A stretch of DNA of 64,000 nt from JAEUWI01 sp942492815 (lineage in GTDB: Bacteria > Hydrogenedentota > Hydrogenedentia > Hydrogenedentales > JAEUWI01): assembly GCA_942492815.1 (NCBI GenBank), contig OW818658.1, positions 4,464,001-4,528,000 of the forward strand. Reading direction: 5' to 3'. The notes under the pieces were generated by a model, which was given only the letters and a program-made list of their open reading frames with translations, made no database searches and had not been told where the DNA came from. A program made the position numbers and the translations under genes. This document shows, one piece after another, positions 8,501-17,574 of the stretch (positions are counted from its first letter, which is position 1; each line of letters begins with the position of its first letter).

Positions 8501-9084
8501 GCCGGATACGCCTGTTCAACCCAGTGGAGAAAATCTTCCGCAATGGGATCGACCACCTCTTTGGACTGGAGATGCTCAAACTTGGCCCGGGCCACATAGC
8601 GCAGCGCGGCCTCGAAGCCCTGCTCCCGCGCCAGCGTCCGGGCCTGGGCCGCCTCGGGAAACTTGCGGGTGGGCTCGCTGAAGTCCGCCAGGTAGATCAA
8701 CTGACCCGTGCGCCCAAGCCCCGGCCGGCCCGTGGTGTGCCAGTAGATCGCGTTGTAAACGTCCTCGTCATCGATCCCCAATTCGTCGCGGCACTCTTCC
8801 GCCGCCACGGGACCGTGAAGCAGCATGGGCACCTGAAGCTGGGCCTCGCTGATGTCGAGGCCATAGCCCCGGGCCCGGGCCAGGAGCACATCGCCCGATT
8901 GGGCGCGGCAGAGATCGTGCAGCATGCCCGCCGTCACCACTTCATCGTGGGGCACGCCCGCCTTCACGGCGAGGGATGCGGCGTACTCCGCCACGAAGAT
9001 GCAGTGGCTCACCTTGTCCTCGGGCAGGTTCTCCCGAAGCAGGCCAATAAATTCCTTGTAGCGGCGCATCTTAACGATGGGCAT
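8497..9084 (-). CDS. yqeK: HD-domain protein YqeK, probable symmetrical Ap4A hydrolase
   Basis: The 195-residue product is an HD-superfamily phosphohydrolase. The metal ligands are visible: the first His in KVSHCIFVAEYA, the HD pair in GMLHDLCR, and later His residues in MLLHGPVAAEE and YWHTTGRPG. The YqeK family splits diadenosine tetraphosphate into two ADP and almost always follows nadD, as here. The ATG at 9084 was chosen over longer in-frame starts because those run deep into nadD; with it the two genes overlap by 14 bases, which implies coupling. Confidence 0.85.
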   Translation of the reverse strand: MPIVKMRRYKEFIGLLRENLPEDKVSHCIFVAEYAASLAVKAGVPHDEVVTAGMLHDLCRAQSGDVLLARARGYGLDISEAQLQVPMLLHGPVAAEECRDELGIDDEDVYNAIYWHTTGRPGLGRTGQLIYLADFSEPTRKFPEAAQARTLAREQGFEAALRYVARAKFEHLQSKEVVDPIAEDFLHWVEQAYPA

Positions 9085-9655
9085 GGTAGAGTCCCCGTTC
9101 CTGAACAATTTCAAACACGGCGGGCGGCAGACTGTCGGCAGCGGCATCGCCCTCCGCGAGACGGCGGCGCACGTCCGTCGAAGACATGAGGCTTTCGGCA
9201 AAGGGCAGCATCTCGTAATGGCCTTCGAGCACTGCGGGAATCGCCCGGTCTTCGCTGGGCCGGGGCAGCACCAGAAGGTGCGCTTCATCCAGAATACCCT
9301 GGGGCGAACGCCAGCCGGGCAGATCGATAAGGGCATCCTGGCCGATGATGAGAAAGAATTCGGCGTCGGGGTAGAGTGCCCGCAGGGCCTTCATCGTGTC
9401 GGCCGTGTAGGACGGTCCATCGCGGTGGAGCTCGAGATCGCAGGGTTCGAGGCCCGGCTCGCTGGCCAGAGCGGCCTCCACCATCGCATAGCGGTCATCC
9501 GCCGGGGTGATCTCGTCACCCCCCTTGTGGGGCGGATCGGCGGAAACCACGAAGAGCACCCGATCCAGCCCCTTGTACGCCAGGGCCGCGCGGCCGATGT
9601 CCACATGGGTACGGTGGATGGGGTCGAAGGTTCCGCCGAAAACACCGATGCGCAA
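9071..9655 (-). CDS. nadD: Nicotinate-nucleotide adenylyltransferase
   Basis: This cytoplasmic enzyme joins ATP and nicotinate mononucleotide to give nicotinate adenine dinucleotide in NAD synthesis. The 194-residue length is typical. The N-terminal nucleotidyltransferase signature GGTFDPIHRTH is at residues 8-18, PPHKGG follows near 41, IIGQDAL is the mid-domain loop, and the C-terminal SSTDVRRRL matches the ISSTxIRxR motif. It starts four bases after proA and overlaps yqeK, so the three are one transcription unit. The proA-nadD-yqeK order is common in bacteria. Confidence 0.95.
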   Translation of the reverse strand: MRIGVFGGTFDPIHRTHVDIGRAALAYKGLDRVLFVVSADPPHKGGDEITPADDRYAMVEAALASEPGLEPCDLELHRDGPSYTADTMKALRALYPDAEFFLIIGQDALIDLPGWRSPQGILDEAHLLVLPRPSEDRAIPAVLEGHYEMLPFAESLMSSTDVRRRLAEGDAAADSLPPAVFEIVQERGLYHAHR

Positions 9656-9659
9656 TTGC

Positions 9660-10913
9660 CTACTCCCGAATCTGGCCGTTGCCGCGAATAACGTACTTTT
9701 GCGTGGTCAGCCCTTCGAGGGCCATGGGTCCGCGCACATGCAGCTTGTTCGTGCTGATGCCGATCTCCGCACCCAGGCCAAATTCGAATCCGTCCGTGAA
9801 TCGAGTGGACGCATTCACGTACACCGTGGCGCTGTCCACTTCGTCGAGGAAGCGCTCCGCAGCCTCGTAGCCCTCGGTGATGATGGCGTCGGAGTGGTGC
9901 GATCCGTACTCGTTGATATGGGCAATGGCCTCGTCCAGCGAGGCGACGATCTTGATGGACAGAATCTTGTCCACATACTCCGTCACCCAGTCCTCCTCGG
10001 TGGCTTCCTTGCAGGGAATGAGCTGGCGCGTCCGGTCGCAGCCGCGAATCTCGCAGTCGAGGCTGGCCAGTTCGCGGGCGATCTCCGGTAGCAACATGGG
10101 CGCGGCGGATTCGTGGACCAGCAAGGTCTCCATGGCGTTGCACACGCCGGGACGCTGCATCTTGGCGTTGACGGATATCGACTTCGCCATGTGCTCGTCG
10201 GCGTCTTCATGGAGATAGGTGTGGCACACGCCATCCAGATGGGCGATGACGGGAATGCGGGATGTCTCGTAGATGAAGGTGATAAGCCCCTTGCCGCCAC
10301 GGGGCACAATGACGTCGATGTATTTGTCCAGCTTAAGCATGGCCGCCACGGCCTCGCGATCCGTCGTGCCCAGCATCTGCACGGCATGATTCGGAACGCC
10401 CGCGCTTTTAGCGCCTTCGATGAAGATCTGGGCGATAGCGGTGTTCGAGTGGAAGGCCTCGGAGCCGCCGCGAAGGATACAGGCGTTGCCCGATTTCAGG
10501 CAGAGCGCCGCGGCATCCGCCGTGACGTTTGGACGGCTTTCATAAATGATGCCCACCACGCCGATGGGCTGGCGGATTCGCGCCATGCGCAGGCCGTTGG
10601 GGTGGACGTACTGCTGGTCCACATCGCCCACGGGATCGGGCAGCGCCGCCACCTGCTCCAGGCCCTCGGCCATACCCTCAATGCGATCGTCCGTCAATTC
10701 CAGGCGATCCAGCATGGCGCTGGAGAGGCCCTTTTCGCGGCCAACCGCGAGGTCTTTCGCATTCTCCGCCTTCAGGCGCGCGCCCTCGGCCCGAAGCCGC
10801 CGCGCGATCTCGATCAACGCCGCATCCTTCACGCGACGCGACAAGGAACGCAGCGCATTCGACGCCGCGCGGGCCTGACGGCCGATGGTATTCAATTCCT
10901 GCTCTAGACTCAT
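9660..10913 (-). CDS. proA: Gamma-glutamyl phosphate reductase
   Basis: ProA reduces gamma-glutamyl phosphate with NADPH to glutamate semialdehyde, the second step of proline synthesis. The 417-residue length is normal. The cofactor-binding loop GVVGIIYESRPNVTADAAAL and the region MQRPGVCNAMETLLVH, which contains the catalytic cysteine, are intact. No proB lies next to it in this window. It is the first gene of the reverse cluster leading to nadD and yqeK. The 5' side (10914-11107) holds tandem-repeat and hairpin DNA and no clear promoter. Confidence 0.96.
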   Translation of the reverse strand: MSLEQELNTIGRQARAASNALRSLSRRVKDAALIEIARRLRAEGARLKAENAKDLAVGREKGLSSAMLDRLELTDDRIEGMAEGLEQVAALPDPVGDVDQQYVHPNGLRMARIRQPIGVVGIIYESRPNVTADAAALCLKSGNACILRGGSEAFHSNTAIAQIFIEGAKSAGVPNHAVQMLGTTDREAVAAMLKLDKYIDVIVPRGGKGLITFIYETSRIPVIAHLDGVCHTYLHEDADEHMAKSISVNAKMQRPGVCNAMETLLVHESAAPMLLPEIARELASLDCEIRGCDRTRQLIPCKEATEEDWVTEYVDKILSIKIVASLDEAIAHINEYGSHHSDAIITEGYEAAERFLDEVDSATVYVNASTRFTDGFEFGLGAEIGISTNKLHVRGPMALEGLTTQKYVIRGNGQIRE

Positions 10914-11039
10914 TCGAAATCCTGCGAAGGCTGGCCCCGAAAAACATTCGGGGGAACCGGGGGCTTTGTGGGTAATTCGGCATAGTATGCCACAGGGCAG
11001 TTGACAGTTGACAGTGGATAGTTGTCAGCGAAGAAAGAA

Positions 11040-11089
11040 TCAGACCGATCCGACCGATCAGATCGGTCAGATCCGTCCGATCAGTCTGA
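11040..11089. repeat. Hairpin built from GATCNGACC-type units
   Basis: About 50 bp with outer arms TCAGAC/GTCTGA and inner GACCGATC/GATCGGTC repeats can fold into a long imperfect hairpin. It lies between the 3' end of the DinB-like gene and proA. Just upstream (10997-11020) is a short run of CAGTTGA units. Similar hairpins built from related units occur at 20461 and 54872. Confidence 0.6.
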
Positions 11090-11107
11090 TCGAGCCCCCA
11101 TCGCGCC

Positions 11108-11647
11108 CTACGGCCTACAGCCTACAGCCTTCTTGACTCTTTCAATTTGATACAAATGATACAAATCATGGGCCGCATACATCCGCACCATCGTGGCCAG
11201 GCTCTCCTTCCCCCGCTGAGAATGGATCCCGTATCGCTCCCACTGCCCGCCCGTCACCCGACGCAACAGACGCAGGTTCATGGCACGTAAGTTCGCGAAA
11301 TCCGTCAGCGCCTCCTCCAGCCCAAACTCGTCCGGGAATAGATTCGCGATCCACAGATCCGGGTCCATCGCGGCCATAGGCGGACCCTCTTCCGCCAGGA
11401 CAATGCGAAATCGAGTTCCAAGCACCAGCTCCACATGGGCCAGATGCTGCACCACATTCAACACCGACCACTTCCCCGGCGCCTCCAGCACACGCAGCTT
11501 GTCCTCCGGCACCGCGGTCGCCGCCGCACGCAACGCCGAAGGCGTCTCTTCAAACACGGAAAAGGGTTCCCGATCACCAAGGTAGTCCATCAACGATTTC
11601 GTGTAAGCGGGCTTATCGCCCTGAGCAAGATCAGAAGGCTGGGACAC
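11108..11647 (-). CDS. DinB/YfiT-like putative metal-dependent protein
   Basis: The 179-residue product has the DinB four-helix layout with the expected histidines: QHLAHVE near residue 70 and AHDLYHLYQIERV near 158. This superfamily includes thiol-dependent transferases, but many members are uncharacterised. The last residues (KAVGCRP) and the TAG stop are encoded by GGCTGTA-type repeat units that continue past the gene, so the native C-terminus has probably been replaced or extended by repeat DNA. Its promoter side faces an inverted-repeat element at 11713. Confidence 0.75.
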   Translation of the reverse strand: MSQPSDLAQGDKPAYTKSLMDYLGDREPFSVFEETPSALRAAATAVPEDKLRVLEAPGKWSVLNVVQHLAHVELVLGTRFRIVLAEEGPPMAAMDPDLWIANLFPDEFGLEEALTDFANLRAMNLRLLRRVTGGQWERYGIHSQRGKESLATMVRMYAAHDLYHLYQIERVKKAVGCRP

Positions 11648-11712
11648 GGCTGCGCTCTCCTATGGGTTGGGGCCAGGAAATTAATGTAGCACACCGCTAT
11701 GCGCACCTCGAA

Positions 11713-11906
11713 GGGGACAGCAGGCGATTGGCACATGTCGTAAGTGTAACAGAGGACAAATCCAGCCAATCGGAGGCTGTACCCGTAAAGAAACGTCCCG
11801 AGAATGTCCCGATCATGTTCACGACGACTCTTTATGGGTACAGTTTCCGATTGGGCTGTCGACACAATTCACGCCCTGAGACGCGGGCCAATCGGCCACT
11901 GTCCCC
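11713..11906. repeat. Nested inverted-repeat element A (194 bp)
   Basis: The outer 20-base arms (11713-11732 and 11887-11906) begin GGGGACAG and match at 17 of 20 positions. Inner arms of about 29 bases (11763-11791 and 11829-11858) are also complementary and repeat the CAATCGG core of the outer arms. The centre is about 37 unpaired bases. There is no gene inside. The same outer-plus-inner architecture occurs at 35279 and 51193. Confidence 0.75.
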
Positions 11907-11988
11907 AAAACTTTCGACCAAATCCCACTCCGCGTTGTCCTTTCCTATAGAATCCCCTGGCGGAAACCCAACGCGAAAGTGACAAACG

Positions 11989-14900
11989 ATGCAGTCCACC
12001 GATCTCCACCTCTACGCCCAATGGAGGCGGCAACGCAACGCCGCCGCTTTCAACGAACTCGCCCGGCGGCACGCGGCCATGGTCTTCGGCACCTGCCAGC
12101 GCATCCTCCGCAGCGCCGCCGACGCGGAGGAGGTGGCCCAGGAATGCTTCGAGGCCCTCGCCGTCACTGCGCAAGGCCCGGATCAAAACCTCGGCGGCTG
12201 GCTCCACGCCCTCGCCACGCGCCGCGCCCTCAACCGCCTGAAATCGGAAACGCGGCGGCGCGAACGGGAACAAGCCTTCGCCGAGTCCCACGCCACCACG
12301 GCGGATGTACACTGGAATGACATCTATCCCATGATCGATGAGGCCATCGCCGCACTTCCCGAAAAACTGCGCGAACCGCTGATTCGCAACTTTTTCGAGG
12401 GCCAAACCCACGAGGCCATCGCGACGGAACTGGGCGTCTCGCGCGGCGCGGTAACCTACCGCATCGCCCAAGGCGTGGAACGCATCCGAAAGCACTTGAA
12501 AAAGCGAGGCGTCATGACGAGTGCGGCGGCGCTGACGGCGATACTGGCGGAGAACCTCGCCAGCGCGGAGACGCCCACGGCGCTGACCGACGCCATCGCG
12601 CGCATGGCCCTCGCCGGGCCGCCTCTGGCACTCGTTCCCCCGGCCGCAGCGGTAGGCGGTGTCGCGCTCGCTTGGAAATTAGGAGGCGCTTTGGCGTGTG
12701 CGGTACTCGTAGTGGGGGCTATTGTGGGTGCCTGGCACTTCTACAACCCCGATCCCGGCGGTGTGCCGCTGCCGCCCGTCACGTTCGAGACTTCGGTTGT
12801 TGAACCGGAGATTCCGATTCTCCCGTCTGGAACGGAGGTGGAAACCGAAGCTGACGCCGGCCCTGATGAGAATCCCATGGACACCGTGTTCAGATCGGCA
12901 TTTGTTGGACGCGTGCTGGACGCCAACGGCGCGCCTGCCGCCGGGGCGACCGTGACCCTGGAACGCGTCTTTCAGCCTTTCCTGATGAGTTCCTTGAAGG
13001 CCATCGACCCGCTGCCGCCCTACAAGGCAACTACTACAACCGACGCGCTGGGTAATTTCGCCTTCTCCCAGGCACCCTTTGCCGGGAATTTGAGCCTCTA
13101 CAATGGAACCCATTGGTTCACCATAACCGCGTCTCTGGGCGATACGGGCGCCTTTACGGATCTCCGCACCGTAACGACAACGCCGCGCGTCTACACCGAA
13201 CTGACCCTGCAACCATTGGACCGCATCGACGGCCATCTCCTGGACTTCGCGGGCAATCCCGTCTCTGTCGCGTCCATGCTTGTCTGGCGGCTCGATGAGC
13301 AGGCAGGGCCCTACACCGGCGATCCACTTCCAAGGATGAAACCGGTCTGGGGCGAAAACGGTGTCTTTTCATTGGAAGGGTTGATTCCGGGCCGCTATTT
13401 CATCCGGGCCTCCGCCGAGGGGCATGCCTCCGGCGATGTCGAAGCCTACTCGGGCCAGTCGGGCGTGCGCATCCAGATGCCCGCGCCGTGCCGGATCGCG
13501 GGAACCGTAGTGGAGCAGCGTTCGGGCCGTGCGGCGCCAGGCGTAAAGCTCATCGCCTGGGCGCGGCCCGAACAGGTGCATACGGCGACCAGTGACGCGC
13601 AAGGCCGCTTCGCGTTTGACGCACTCATGCCGGCGCCGTATTACGTTCGCCTCTCCATGGGGGACCAACCCCTGACCAGCGAGCCGCTGAGCCGGTTAAT
13701 CGATCTTGCCATTGAAGGCACGGTGGAGGATTTGGTCATCGAGGCGTATCAGGGCGGTGCAGTCACTGGAATCGTGCGCGATGCCGTGACGAAGGTGCCC
13801 ATTCCCCACGGCATGGTGCAGGCTTTAATCGACAGCCGCCGGCAGTTTGAAGAGGGCTCCCTGTTGTGGCGGACACGCGCCGATGCGGAAGGGCGTTACC
13901 GCTTCGAGGGTGTGCCCGAAGGCGACTTTACATTCATCGCCGAGGATTCCGGGGCGGAACCTTCGTTTCAGAAAGTGTTCCCCGGCCGCCGCTACGACGA
14001 CGTCGATCTCCTTATCGATCCAGGCGTCCGTATTGCCGGACACGTCATGGACGCCGAAGGCAAACCCGTCGCCGGCGCTTGGGTGTACGCGGACGGAAAC
14101 GGGAAGTGGTATGCGGACAAAGGCTGCACCGACGAATCCGGGCACTTCGAACTTCGCTGGAAGGAAAAGAAGCGGACGATCCAATCGATCCGGCTTCAGG
14201 CAATGAGCGACAGTGCAATCACTCCGGCCACGGCCCCCATCAAACTTGCACCGGATGGCATTGAAGGCGTTGAATTGCGTCTGGAGCCCGCCGGTTTCCT
14301 CGAAGGCGAAGTGCGCCATGCGGACGGGTCTCCCGCGATGGACGCGCAAGTCGTGGCGACGCCCAACGCCTCGGATCTCGCGGTGCTTGGTTACCATGGC
14401 GAGCCAAGGGGGAATGCGTCCGGCCATAACGGCGTACTTGATGCCCGAGTGACGGCCAGCGGGCGATTCATCCTCGGCCCATTGCCCCTGGGCGATTACA
14501 CGCTGTCGGCCTTTCCGAAACCCGCCACTACATCCTTCTCGGATCCGACCGATCCGACGCTGGCCGTCTCGCCCGACACCGGCCTTCCCGCGCATGCCCT
14601 GACGAAGCAGGTATCCGTTCAGGAAAGCTCGGACTTTATTTTATTTGAGCTCCCACGGGAACTCGACGCCCTGCCGGATGTGCGCGGTGTCGTATCAATC
14701 GCGGGAAAGCCGGTCCAGGGCGCTCAGGTATCGCTGGGCTACGAGGGCGTAGACGAAAATCCCGTGTGGACTCGGACGGACGCGGAAGGGAAATTCCTCT
14801 TCAAGGACGTTCGCCCCGGAGCCGCAATGCTTTACGGAGCCTGCACGCTACCGGGCAAAGAGGCGGCCAACCAGCGCTCGATCAATCCCCGAGAGATCGA

Positions 14901-15552
14901 AGTTTCAGATACCGGAGAGACCATTGCGGACATCGTGCTCGGCACCGGAATGGGAATTGTTGAAGGGACAGTGACCATCAATGGGGAGCCCCGCGCGGGA
15001 GCGAACGTTATGGTATCCATGGGCGACGATGAACATGTAAGCGGCACCACAGGCCCTGACGGGACGTATATAGTGGAGTTTGTTGCAGAAGGCCCGATTC
15101 GTGTCGTGGCTGCGAAAAACAGCAAACGCGGCGAAGGGACGTGGAACAGGCACTACACGGGAAACCTGTCGCCCGGCGAGCGGCTGCGCGTGGACTTCGA
15201 GATCGGCTCGGGGCAACTGGAGGGGACGATCACGAACCTCGCTGAGGGAGAAATTGCAAACGTGGTCCTCGCGGCGGGCGAATGGAACACCGTGCCCACG
15301 CTGAAGGAACTAGGAACGCTGGACACGCCTGGCATCATCGCAGGCCAGATGCAATGCGAGGCCGATGGGAGCTTCGCGTTCGACGATCTGGCCGCGGGCA
15401 CGTACACGGTAATGGTGGGGGCACTGATCGCCGACGTGGAATCCGAAACTTACGATGAAACGACCTACCGCGCAGCCCTCGCGCACGTGGAAATCGCGGA
15501 GGGAAACGTAACGGAGGTAACAGTGGCGCTGCCGGAGGTGGATCCGCATTGA
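11989..15552 (+). CDS. ECF sigma factor fused to a membrane anchor and a large extracytoplasmic repeat region
   Basis: The 1187-residue product begins with a complete ECF sigma factor. Region 2 (about residues 7-95) includes CQRILRSAADAEEVAQECFEAL, mentioned here in part only, and region 4 (about 112-172) carries the helix-turn-helix THEAIATELGVSRGAVTYRI. A hydrophobic helix at about 225-250 follows. The remaining roughly 930 residues are a chain of carboxypeptidase-regulatory/CnaB-like beta-sandwich repeats (recurring G-x-V-x-D-A-x-G-x-P-V-x-G-A-x-V). The tail should lie outside the cytoplasm and tether the sigma domain to the membrane. No separate anti-sigma gene is adjacent, so release would need proteolysis or a conformational signal. 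The start lacks a strong ribosome site. Confidence 0.88.
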   Translation: MQSTDLHLYAQWRRQRNAAAFNELARRHAAMVFGTCQRILRSAADAEEVAQECFEALAVTAQGPDQNLGGWLHALATRRALNRLKSETRRREREQAFAESHATTADVHWNDIYPMIDEAIAALPEKLREPLIRNFFEGQTHEAIATELGVSRGAVTYRIAQGVERIRKHLKKRGVMTSAAALTAILAENLASAETPTALTDAIARMALAGPPLALVPPAAAVGGVALAWKLGGALACAVLVVGAIVGAWHFYNPDPGGVPLPPVTFETSVVEPEIPILPSGTEVETEADAGPDENPMDTVFRSAFVGRVLDANGAPAAGATVTLERVFQPFLMSSLKAIDPLPPYKATTTTDALGNFAFSQAPFAGNLSLYNGTHWFTITASLGDTGAFTDLRTVTTTPRVYTELTLQPLDRIDGHLLDFAGNPVSVASMLVWRLDEQAGPYTGDPLPRMKPVWGENGVFSLEGLIPGRYFIRASAEGHASGDVEAYSGQSGVRIQMPAPCRIAGTVVEQRSGRAAPGVKLIAWARPEQVHTATSDAQGRFAFDALMPAPYYVRLSMGDQPLTSEPLSRLIDLAIEGTVEDLVIEAYQGGAVTGIVRDAVTKVPIPHGMVQALIDSRRQFEEGSLLWRTRADAEGRYRFEGVPEGDFTFIAEDSGAEPSFQKVFPGRRYDDVDLLIDPGVRIAGHVMDAEGKPVAGAWVYADGNGKWYADKGCTDESGHFELRWKEKKRTIQSIRLQAMSDSAITPATAPIKLAPDGIEGVELRLEPAGFLEGEVRHADGSPAMDAQVVATPNASDLAVLGYHGEPRGNASGHNGVLDARVTASGRFILGPLPLGDYTLSAFPKPATTSFSDPTDPTLAVSPDTGLPAHALTKQVSVQESSDFILFELPRELDALPDVRGVVSIAGKPVQGAQVSLGYEGVDENPVWTRTDAEGKFLFKDVRPGAAMLYGACTLPGKEAANQRSINPREIEVSDTGETIADIVLGTGMGIVEGTVTINGEPRAGANVMVSMGDDEHVSGTTGPDGTYIVEFVAEGPIRVVAAKNSKRGEGTWNRHYTGNLSPGERLRVDFEIGSGQLEGTITNLAEGEIANVVLAAGEWNTVPTLKELGTLDTPGIIAGQMQCEADGSFAFDDLAAGTYTVMVGALIADVESETYDETTYRAALAHVEIAEGNVTEVTVALPEVDPH

Positions 15553-15554
15553 AA

Positions 15555-15693
15555 CACCCACAAGCTCCCGCGGCAAGCCGCCCCGCTTGAGGGTGGCACC
15601 CCAAATTTCATTTTCAACTCCACGGGTGCCACCCACGAACACTACGGGTGCCACCTTCAAGCGGAGGAGCGAAGCGGGGGAAGCTTGTGGGTG
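15555..15693. repeat. REP-like hairpin, left copy
   Basis: Arms of about 47 bases, starting CACCCACAAGCT and ending AGCTTGTGGGTG, pair imperfectly with an inner GGTGGCACCC/GGGTGCCACC stem. It starts two bases after the sigma-fusion stop codon. A second copy in the same orientation lies on the other side of the transposase gene. Confidence 0.8.
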
Positions 15694-15720
15694 AAGGGAC
15701 TATAATTGCGAACGGCCAAC

Positions 15721-16281
15721 TCAATACGGAAAAGAATCCAAATCCAACGGCACCGGGCCGGAACCCGGCTCCAGCCACTCCCCCGCACTGGACCACGCCC
15801 AATCCTCCGGCGCTTCCACCAATCCGCGCCGCACCGGATTCATATGGACATACTCCACCATCTTGTTCAGCGTTTTCAACTTGATCACATTGCGGTCGTA
15901 GCCCGGCCCGTCCATCCAGAAGGCATACGGTGAATCCTTCATCCCCGTCGCCAGAAGACGTAATCCATCCGGATTGTATCGACGGAGGTAGTTAATTGCC
16001 TTGCGCGATACCGACTGTTTGAAGGACTTCAGGAAATCCGACATGTCATATTCATCGTGGCGCGGGGCCACGATCACGTGCATGTGTTCCGGCATGATGA
16101 CATAGGCCCAAAGGTCGAACTCGTACTCTCTGGGAAATCGAGCCAGGGCATCGATTACGTACTGGCGAGTCCGGTCTTTGCTCAAGAACTTGCGAAACTT
16201 GTAGCAAGTGAAGGTGAGTTCATGCGGCTCACCGGGCGTATTGTAGGTATCGCGAGTCTTGCGGTGTGGCGGGTTTTCCAT
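15721..16281 (-). CDS. REP-associated tyrosine transposase (RAYT, Y1 HUH family)
   Basis: The 186-residue product is a single-domain Y1 transposase. The HUH metal site is MPEHMHVIV (His66, His68), the probable catalytic tyrosine is Tyr128 in GYDRNV, and EYVHMNPVRRGLV is the conserved C-terminal family motif. RAYTs are domesticated single-copy relatives of IS200/IS605 transposases thought to mobilise REP hairpins. It is flanked by two hairpins of one family (15555-15693 and 16351-16466), exactly the expected context. The gene looks intact, so the system may still be active. Convergent genes on both sides make this a safe insertion site. Confidence 0.9.
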   Translation of the reverse strand: MENPPHRKTRDTYNTPGEPHELTFTCYKFRKFLSKDRTRQYVIDALARFPREYEFDLWAYVIMPEHMHVIVAPRHDEYDMSDFLKSFKQSVSRKAINYLRRYNPDGLRLLATGMKDSPYAFWMDGPGYDRNVIKLKTLNKMVEYVHMNPVRRGLVEAPEDWAWSSAGEWLEPGSGPVPLDLDSFPY

Positions 16282-16350
16282 CGCGAGTCCCCAAAACTAG
16301 TTATAGACTTTGAACTTGGTCGGAAACCCTATTGTAAACAGACGTCCCCG

Positions 16351-16466
16351 CACCCACAAGCTCCCGCGGCAAGCCGCCCCGCTTGAGGGTGGCACCCCAA
16401 ATTTCACTTTCAACTCCACGGGTGCCACCCTCAAGCATAGTCGCGAATCGACGTAGCTTGTGGGTG
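16351..16466. repeat. REP-like hairpin, right copy
   Basis: The first 60 or so bases are nearly identical to the left copy at 15555, and the end AGCTTGTGGGTG is the same. The middle of the right arm differs (CATAGTCGCGAATCGACG), so the copies are related but not a recent exact duplication. It ends about 60 bases from the hisC stop codon. Confidence 0.8.
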
Positions 16467-16527
16467 AAGTGACTGCAACCACACCCAGAATGACCGACCC
16501 GTCATCATCCGCTCCAGTTTTCCGTCC

Positions 16528-17574
16528 CTACAACATCCCCCGCAACGCCGCCAGCAGTTCGTCGCACTCGTCGTCGGTGCCAATCGTAATCCGCAACGCC
16601 TTCTCCAGCCTACGATAGTTGAAATAACGCACGAGGATTCCCGCTTCGCGGAGCTGCTCGAAAATCTGCTTCGCCGTCGGCTGGCCGTGCCAGTGGGCGA
16701 GGAGGAAGTTGGTCTGGGAATCGGGCACGTCGAAGCCCATGGCGATGAGCTCTTCGCGGACGCGCTCGCGCGTGACGCACACCTTGCCCGCGGAGGCTTC
16801 CATGTGGGCGTAGTCGTCCATGGCGGCGATGCCGACGGCCTGGGCGATGGCGTTCATGTTGTAGGAGTCTTTGGTCTTGAGGAATTCGTTGATGATCGCC
16901 GGATTGGCCACCGCCGTACCGATCCGCATGCCGGCGAGGCTGAAGGACTTGGAAAAAGTCCGCATGACGATTACGTTGTCGAATTGCTTCGGCAGATCGA
17001 TGCAGGTATCGTCGGCGAAGTCGGCGTAGGCCTCGTCGATCACCACGATGCCGTCGAACTCGGCGCAGAAGCGCTCCACTTCCTTGCGCGACGCCGCCAC
17101 ACCCGTGGGCGCGTTGGGCCGCGTGAAGAAGCACAGACGCGCGGGCGTCGTGAAAAATTCTTCGGTGAGTTCGTAGTTCTCGCCGAGATCAACGTACTTC
17201 AGGTTGCAGCCGTGCAGGGCGCACAGCACTTCGTAGAGCGTGTAGGTCGGGTACATGGCCAGCACGTCGTCGCCGGGATCCACGAAGGTGCGCAGGGCCA
17301 AGGCAAGCAGTTCGTCCATGCCGTTGCCCGCGATGATCCAGTCGGCGCTCTCGTAGCCATAGCGCCAGGCGCAGATCTCGCGGAATTCGCGAAACACGGG
17401 ATCGGGATATTTCCGCAGGCGGTCGAGATCAAAATTGACCAGCGCCTCCTTCACGCGGTGCGAGGGCGGATAAGGATTTTCATTGGTGTTGAGTTTGACG
17501 AAGCGGCGGCCCTGAGGCTGCTCGCCGGGAACGTAGCCCTCCACGGGCTTCAACAATTCACGCTGGTACTTCAC
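16528..17574 (-). CDS. hisC: Histidinol-phosphate aminotransferase
   Basis: HisC transfers an amino group from glutamate to imidazole acetol phosphate in histidine synthesis, using pyridoxal phosphate. The 348-residue product is of usual length. The N-terminal LNTNENPYPPS is typical; the PLP lysine lies in TFSKSFSLAGMRIG and the cofactor aspartate and tyrosine in VVIDEAYADF. Its ATG overlaps the hisD stop codon by four bases (ATGA), so the two are translationally coupled. No other his genes are present in the window. Confidence 0.94.
   Translation of the reverse strand: MKYQRELLKPVEGYVPGEQPQGRRFVKLNTNENPYPPSHRVKEALVNFDLDRLRKYPDPVFREFREICAWRYGYESADWIIAGNGMDELLALALRTFVDPGDDVLAMYPTYTLYEVLCALHGCNLKYVDLGENYELTEEFFTTPARLCFFTRPNAPTGVAASRKEVERFCAEFDGIVVIDEAYADFADDTCIDLPKQFDNVIVMRTFSKSFSLAGMRIGTAVANPAIINEFLKTKDSYNMNAIAQAVGIAAMDDYAHMEASAGKVCVTRERVREELIAMGFDVPDSQTNFLLAHWHGQPTAKQIFEQLREAGILVRYFNYRRLEKALRITIGTDDECDELLAALRGML

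Noticed and set aside
11887..11906. GCCACTG resembling a B12 box in element A
   Set aside because: It is part of the outer inverted arm, no cobalamin gene follows, and the rest of the riboswitch is absent.
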